Part shown: piece after piece, positions 32,387 to 36,179 of the stretch
How positions within the stretch are numbered: position 1 is the stretch's first letter
Layout of the letters: every line of letters starts with the position of its first letter
Source: Methylobacterium sp. E-066
GTDB lineage: Bacteria; Pseudomonadota; Alphaproteobacteria; Rhizobiales; Beijerinckiaceae
Reading direction: 5' to 3'
Length of the DNA: 36,179 bases
Assembly: GCF_022829635.1 (NCBI RefSeq)
Contig: NZ_JAKSYO010000209.1
Coordinates: forward strand, 1 to 36,179
Notes under the pieces: model-generated
Databases searched by the model: none
Told to the model about the DNA's origin: nothing
What the model saw: only the letters and a program-made list of their open reading frames with translations
Position numbers and translations under genes: made by a program

Positions 32387-33364
32387 ATGATCGATCAGCA
32401 AAAACCGCTCGGCTCGGGCTTCAGCGCCCGCAGCACCGCCTCCGATGTCCTGGCCGGGCGGGATCTGACGGGCCGTTTCGCCGTCGTCACCGGAGGCCAT
32501 TCGGGCCTGGGCCTCGAGACCACCCGGGCGCTCGCTGCCGCGGGCGCCGATGTCCTCGTCGCCGCCCGCAATCCGGACGCCGCCCGGATCGCGACGCAGG
32601 ACATTTCCCGGACGACGGTCGACGCCCTCGACCTGTCGGACCTCGCCAGCGTCCGGCGTTTCGCCGAGCACGTCCTGGCCACCGACCGGCCGATCGACTG
32701 GCTCATCAACAATGCCGGCCTGATGGCGTGCCCGGAGATGCGGGTCGGGCCGGGTTGGGAGGCGCAATTCGCCACCAATCATCTCGGCCACTTCGCCCTG
32801 ACCAACCACCTCCTGCCGCTGCTCGGGGCCGGCGCCCGGGTGATCGCAGTGTCCTCGGCCGGGCACTACCTCTCGCCGATCCGCTGGGACGACCTTCACT
32901 TCACGTCCGCTTACGACAAGTGGCGCGCCTACGGCCAAGCGAAGACCGCCAACGCCCTGTTCGCGGTCCATCTCGACCGGCTCGGCCGGGACCGGGGCCT
33001 CCGCGCCTTCTCGCTGCACCCGGGGAAAATTTTTACGCCGCTCCAGCGCCACCTGACCCAGGCCGAGATGATCGCGGAGGGCTGGCTCGACGCAACTGGT
33101 GCGCCCGCGGACCCGACCTTCAAGAGCCCGGCCCAGGGCGCCGCCACCCAGGTCTGGGCCGCAACGTCACCGCTGCTCGACGGGCTGGGCGGCCTCTATT
33201 GCGAGGATTGCGATGTCGCCGTGCGGGCGGAGGCGGCCGGTGAGCCGTTCGTCGGCGTCCAGGCCTATGCCGTGGATCCTGAAGAGGCTGAGCGGCTGTG
33301 GGCGCTGTCCGTCGATCTGACCGGGACCGGGTTTCTTGGGCGCCCCGGTTGTCCCACCTCGTGA
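32387..33364 (+). CDS. Short-chain dehydrogenase/reductase
   Basis: This is an NAD(P)-dependent SDR-family oxidoreductase of 325 residues, larger than the classical 250 and closest in layout to the retinol-dehydrogenase/WWOX-like group. Cofactor motif TGGHSGLG (35-42), NNAG (108-111), catalytic Ser in AVSSAG (156/157) and YGQAK (Tyr182, Lys186) are present. The tail after about 250 is longer than usual. AGGA lies five bases before the ATG at 32387. The divergent AraC-family gene probably controls it. The substrate is unknown. Confidence 0.9.
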   Translation: MIDQQKPLGSGFSARSTASDVLAGRDLTGRFAVVTGGHSGLGLETTRALAAAGADVLVAARNPDAARIATQDISRTTVDALDLSDLASVRRFAEHVLATDRPIDWLINNAGLMACPEMRVGPGWEAQFATNHLGHFALTNHLLPLLGAGARVIAVSSAGHYLSPIRWDDLHFTSAYDKWRAYGQAKTANALFAVHLDRLGRDRGLRAFSLHPGKIFTPLQRHLTQAEMIAEGWLDATGAPADPTFKSPAQGAATQVWAATSPLLDGLGGLYCEDCDVAVRAEAAGEPFVGVQAYAVDPEEAERLWALSVDLTGTGFLGRPGCPTS

Positions 33365-33976
33365 TCACGCGCCTCCTGGCGCGGTCCGGGATACGCGCAG
33401 GCCGGGCATTGCCCGCTGCTCTCCGGTGTGAGCCAATCAACTTGGCCGTAATCCCGTCCCAGAGGGGTGGATTTGCGACGGTCCGCTTCCGGGCGAGAGT
33501 TGGCACAAGCACACACCGCCGTCGTGCCCGCTCACGACCCCAAGCAGACCCTCACTATGTCCGCTACGTGGCATTCTGGCTTGCCGGTCTGCTATGATTG
33601 ATTCGGTTAAGAAAGTCCGTTTTGGATGATCCCAACGAACATTCAAAACAGACCGATGGCTATGGTCCGCCCGGGCCATACCCAATTTGTACCGTTCCAA
33701 TGGCCGTTTGAACGTTTTCAGCTCGCGACTAAGCTCTCCTTGCAACTTTCAGCGGTAGCGAGCTGGCGAGGATGGGCGCCGTCAGTGAGCCTCTCTTGCG
33801 CAGACACCCTACCAGAGATTGCGCAATGCGCTCAATGTGGCATATTTACAATCTAAGGTTGAGAAGTCTTATTAATTTATCTCTATACTGTGAAGTCAGA
33901 TGTAAATATCATGCTCCTCGACGCATCCAGTATCTAAGTGGATTTGGATCGAGCGTTGGTTTGATGGAGGCGAATG
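33365..33976. other. Gene-poor transition into low-GC DNA
   Basis: No convincing gene is seen in these 612 bases. Base composition falls along the stretch, from GC-rich near 33400 to clearly AT-rich after 33840. Two short reading frames (plus strand 33626-33856, minus strand 33437-33745) overlap each other, lack ribosome-binding sites and have no recognisable motif. No tRNA gene or attachment-site repeat was found here. This looks like the left edge of an acquired segment. Confidence 0.5.
33859..33889 (+). promoter_or_regulatory. Possible sigma-70-type promoter of the low-GC gene
   Basis: TTGAGA (33859-33864) and TATACT (33884-33889) are good -35 and -10 matches, but the 19-base spacer is longer than the optimum of 17. 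They lie about 85 bases upstream of the start codon. In AT-rich DNA such matches occur by chance. Confidence 0.3.
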
Positions 33977-34924
33977 ATGAAATGTTTTGTTTTCGTCATC
34001 ACAGCAGCAATGATCCCTTTGTGTGCTCACTCGGAAGATTGCACTGTATATCAATCGCAGATCTCAAATATTGAAGGAAAATATAAGCCAATTTATGAGG
34101 ATTATCAGAAAACAGGCAATCAGATTAAAGGTGAGGCTACTGCTGAGTTCGAAGTAACTTGGGCAGATACTACAATACAGTTTGGAACTCCTACCGTTAC
34201 CATAAAAGACCAGAAAATTACACTTGGCGTCCCACAGGTAACCATGAAAATGCAAGAAATTATATTCGACACGCCTAGTGTTGTGATGGTTCCTACAAAA
34301 ACTGGGCAGTATCCTGAATTTACATGCGACCATGCCGTTATACCTAGTTGTACAGTAAAATGGAGTGATATAATCACAAATTTACCCAAAACATTTATGC
34401 AGCGGCAAAATGTTAAAACGCTAATACCAGAGTTTAATTTTGCAGATACGTCATTTGTTATGGGTATACCTGAATTTAGTATACAACAACAAAAGTTCAT
34501 TATTGGCCTTCCTCAATTTAAATTAAAAGAGGCACACCTCAACGCAAGCAAAATGAAAAAACAGAGTGAAGAGCTTACTTCGAGTATATCATCTACCAAG
34601 TCACAACAGATAAAAGAAGTTTCTAGTGACACAAGCCAGCTTTTTACATGCCTTAGAACAGACTTAAACGCTCAGAAAGCAAAAGCTTCTGCTGCTTTCG
34701 AGGATGGAATTAACAAACTCAATGCGTCAATTACTTACATCAAAACAATAGGCGCCGATCCAACTAACGTCGTTGGTTCCGATGGTACAGCAGTTAATCT
34801 ACCACAACAACTTTCCGAGCTAATAAAAAAGAGAGAAGCTGCTTTTACCCAATTCGATGCTGGAATGAAAAAATTAGAGGATAGTGAAAAAACTACCCTC
34901 GATCAAATGGCCAAGGATGTCTGA
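33977..34924 (+). CDS. Low-GC secreted protein with a 14-residue proline repeat and helical C-terminus
   Basis: This is a 315-residue exported protein of unknown function. A signal peptide (MKCFVFVITAAMIPLCAHS) leads into residues 70-185, where prolines recur every 14 residues: 72, 86, 100, then (after a break with Pro113) 123, 137, 151, 165 and 179. Each unit follows P-x-h-x-h-x4-h-x-h-x-h (h hydrophobic), for example PEFSIQQQKFIIGL; this suggests short beta strands stacked as a solenoid or repeated hairpins. The C-terminal 125 residues are helical, Lys/Ser/Gln-rich, coiled-coil-like. The mature part has four cysteines (22, 117, 125, 225). Composition is very different from the rest of the window (two 60-base blocks gave 35% and 32% G+C). 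ATG 33977 is six bases after GGAGG; ATG 33974 is possible. Confidence 0.8.
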   Translation: MKCFVFVITAAMIPLCAHSEDCTVYQSQISNIEGKYKPIYEDYQKTGNQIKGEATAEFEVTWADTTIQFGTPTVTIKDQKITLGVPQVTMKMQEIIFDTPSVVMVPTKTGQYPEFTCDHAVIPSCTVKWSDIITNLPKTFMQRQNVKTLIPEFNFADTSFVMGIPEFSIQQQKFIIGLPQFKLKEAHLNASKMKKQSEELTSSISSTKSQQIKEVSSDTSQLFTCLRTDLNAQKAKASAAFEDGINKLNASITYIKTIGADPTNVVGSDGTAVNLPQQLSELIKKREAAFTQFDAGMKKLEDSEKTTLDQMAKDV

Positions 34925-34947
34925 CATATTCTGATATGTATTACGCG

Positions 34948-34975
34948 GAGGAGGGAAGTAAACATTTCCCTCCTC
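34948..34975. terminator. Perfect 10-bp stem-loop after the low-GC gene
   Basis: GAGGAGGGAA, eight-base loop, TTCCCTCCTC. It lies 23 bases after the stop codon; a smaller dyad ACATAT-TCTG-ATATGT (34924-34939) overlaps the stop itself. No T-run follows. Confidence 0.6.
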
Positions 34976-35080
34976 ACAGGCGATTACCCCTGGAAATATG
35001 TCCATGCCCATAACGGACTGTGGGCGCCGAATGAGCTATGACCACACCCCATCGCCACGCCTGCGGCAGTCCCGTCTTTC

Positions 35081-35702
35081 ATAATACGCATTCTCGGCAA
35101 GTTCAGTTTGATCAAAGTACCCAAGGTGCTTTGGACCTGCGTTGGAATCGACTTGCATTATGTTCGGCTGGATTACGGCAGCCGCTTCAAACGAGCGGAC
35201 TCCACGGAATTCCTGGCCCTCAACCCGAATGGCCTCGTGCCCGTGATCGAAGACGCAGCGGGGACCCTGTGAGAGTCGAACACGATCTGCCGCTACGTCG
35301 CTGGGGTAGCCGCTCGAACCGATCTACTCCCCGCCGATCCGCGTGGACGCGATCTCGTCGAACAATGGATGGACTGGCAAGCGACCGAATTAAACTCGTT
35401 TTGGCGTGCAGCCTTCCTCGGCCTCGTTCGTCGCGATCCAGCACACACTCATCCCGACAGGGTCGCGGCGGGGGAAGAGGCTCGGAATACGACGATGAGC
35501 ATTCTGGACCGATATCTCATTTCGACGGGCCCTTTTGCGACTGGCACCACTTTCAAGCTCGCCGACGTAGTCCTCGACCTCTCTGTGAACCGTTGGCAAA
35601 TGACCCCTATGGAGTGCCCTAGCTACCCGGCTATCGCTGCCTACCACCAACGCCTCGCCGACGTTCCGCTACCGTCTGCACGGTGTGAACGGCATACCCT
35701 AA
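35081..35702 (+). pseudogene. Decayed glutathione S-transferase gene
   Basis: One frame from 35081 reads as a GST: KVPKVLWTCVGIDLHYVRLD, FLALNPNGLVPVIEDAAGTL, then TGA at 35270-35272, then ESNTICRYV. In functional relatives this stop is the Trp of LWESNTICRYL, so a TGG-to-TGA mutation broke the gene. The frame continues with LVEQWMDWQATELN and LADVVLDLSVNRW (C-terminal GST domain). Near 35660 the frame shifts: the expected ending FRYRLHGVNGIP and a TAA at 35700-35702 are one frame over. The start codon also seems lost (ATA ATA where ATG is expected, 35081-35086), and no ribosome-binding site is seen. The gene is thus disabled three times. The frame after 35369 alone is too short to be a functional GST. 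Confidence 0.85.
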
Positions 35703-36064
35703 GCTGCGAAAGCCATACTCAACCGTACTGACTTGATCGACTGCTTCGGCTCGGAAGCGGCTGAGAGGGCCGGTTCGCTAAAGGCGCACCCAAATCAGAC
35801 CAACCGCTGCTGGCTTGAACGTCCGGTTACGGCCGCGGCGCCGAAGGCCGCTTCCCACCCCGAGCCGAAGTTGCCGGACGGCTGACGAATGACCGCTTGT
35901 GGAAAGCGCGCACTGCGATTCAGGCGGCCGGGTTGAGTCGCAAGCGGCCATTCTCAAGCGGATCCGGTGTAGTCCCAAGTTTGCTTCGCTGTACTCGCAA
36001 TCACGCTGAGAATAGCGAGCAAACCCATCAGCCTTCCCACCCGCGCCCTCATCCTGAGCAACCG
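35703..36064. other. Gene-free stretch with repeat fragments
   Basis: No gene is supported here. TTGCTTCGCTGTACTCGCAA at 35981-36000 (extending to 36004) is a decayed arm of the palindrome found intact at 2657-2746, and CCCTCATCCTGAG at 36046-36058 matches the inner arm of the MITE-like elements. Accumulated fragments next to a transposase end suggest a region of repeated insertion and loss. Confidence 0.5.
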
Positions 36065-36179
36065 TTATGCGGGCTCGGCCGCGGCACGCCATGGCGTGCC
36101 GCGGCCGAGGACGGTGTTGGCGTAGATGAGCAGCTTTCGGGCGCAGGCGATGAGGGCCTGCTTGTGGGTCTTGCCGCGG
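36065..36179 (-). mobile_element. IS110-type transposase, C-terminal end only (truncated by window edge)
   Basis: Read on the minus strand, the last 37 codons encode RGKTHKQALIACARKLLIYA and end with ...RAAAEPA and TAA at 36065-36067. The Gly-Lys-x-x-Lys-x-Ala-Leu-x-Ala-Cys-x-Arg-Lys-Leu-Leu pattern is that of the C-terminus of IS110/IS1111-family transposases (GKxxKVALTACMRKLL). The remainder lies beyond the right edge, so intactness cannot be judged. The insertion boundary on the left should be near 36060. Confidence 0.7.
36074..36109. repeat. Perfect 36-bp palindrome inside the transposase 3' end
   Basis: The sequence from 36074 to 36109 equals its own reverse complement over all 36 bases, centred on CCATGG (between 36091 and 36092) with GGCCGCGGCACGCC arms. 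It covers the last transposase codons. It could form a cruciform or a strong RNA hairpin ending the transcript. Confidence 0.9.

Noticed and set aside
33437..33856. Two overlapping short frames in the transition region
   Set aside because: They lie on opposite strands over the same DNA, have no ribosome-binding site and no recognisable motif; composition is in transition. Neither can be supported.
35270..35272. In-frame TGA in the GST gene as selenocysteine or programmed readthrough
   Set aside because: The position is a conserved Trp in intact relatives, no selenocysteine stem-loop is evident, and there is also a frameshift and a lost start, so ordinary decay explains it.
33365..36179. tRNA gene or attachment site at the edge of the accessory segment
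   Set aside because: No TTCGANTC-type arm or cloverleaf and no flanking direct repeat was found by eye on either side.

Overview
The window is high-GC DNA (about 70% by eye through most of its length) from an alphaproteobacterium, most likely a Hyphomicrobiales member close to Methylobacterium. This rests on protein content: an RcdA/DUF1465 protein, a cysteine-free L31, a plant/alphaproteobacterial-type glutamate-cysteine ligase, the ftsY - yciB - ccmG/ccmD/ccmC neighbourhood and several palindromic intergenic repeats of the kind widespread in that order. The genus is an inference.

Layout. 0.3-2.6 kb: two overlapping exopolysaccharide genes (Wzz/GumC-like co-polymerase, WecG/TagA/CpsF glycosyltransferase). 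2.8-4.6 kb, minus strand: a NudK-like Nudix hydrolase, a TusA-like sulfur carrier with a TTG start, and two small secreted Tyr/Gly-rich proteins. 4.7-13.2 kb: housekeeping genes (gshA, rsmE, ubiA, an inositol-monophosphatase-family enzyme, a cold-shock protein, a PfpI/DJ-1 protein) mixed with small proteins of unknown function. 13.2-19.7 kb: a Tat-exported metallophosphatase, an L,D-transpeptidase, a PCu(A)C copper chaperone, rcdA with candidate CtrA sites upstream, a solitary MetQ-like binding protein and rpmE. 19.9-28.4 kb: an MsbA-type ABC exporter, a D-cysteine desulfhydrase-like enzyme, a shrunken chemoreceptor-like protein, a MotA/MotB-like membrane pair, an RluA-family pseudouridine synthase and ftsY. 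28.7-31.2 kb: an orphan VapB-like antitoxin, yciB, and the cytochrome c maturation genes ccmC-ccmD-ccmG (ccmD is only 47 codons). 31.3-33.4 kb: a divergent AraC-family regulator and short-chain dehydrogenase pair.

From about 33.4 kb to the right edge the character changes. Composition drops sharply: two 60-base blocks counted by hand inside the gene at 34.0-34.9 kb gave 21 and 19 G+C. That gene is a secreted protein with a proline-marked 14-residue repeat. It is followed by a glutathione S-transferase pseudogene, fragments of intergenic repeats and the 3' end of an IS110-type transposase. This is an acquired or decaying accessory segment and holds the least explained content of the window.

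Dispersed repeats are prominent. Two copies of a roughly 210-bp element with AGAGCCTGTTTGACCG-type ends sit in opposite orientation at 17.0 and 23.7 kb, and at least four other palindromic elements lie between genes. No tRNA, rRNA, CRISPR array or prophage module was seen.
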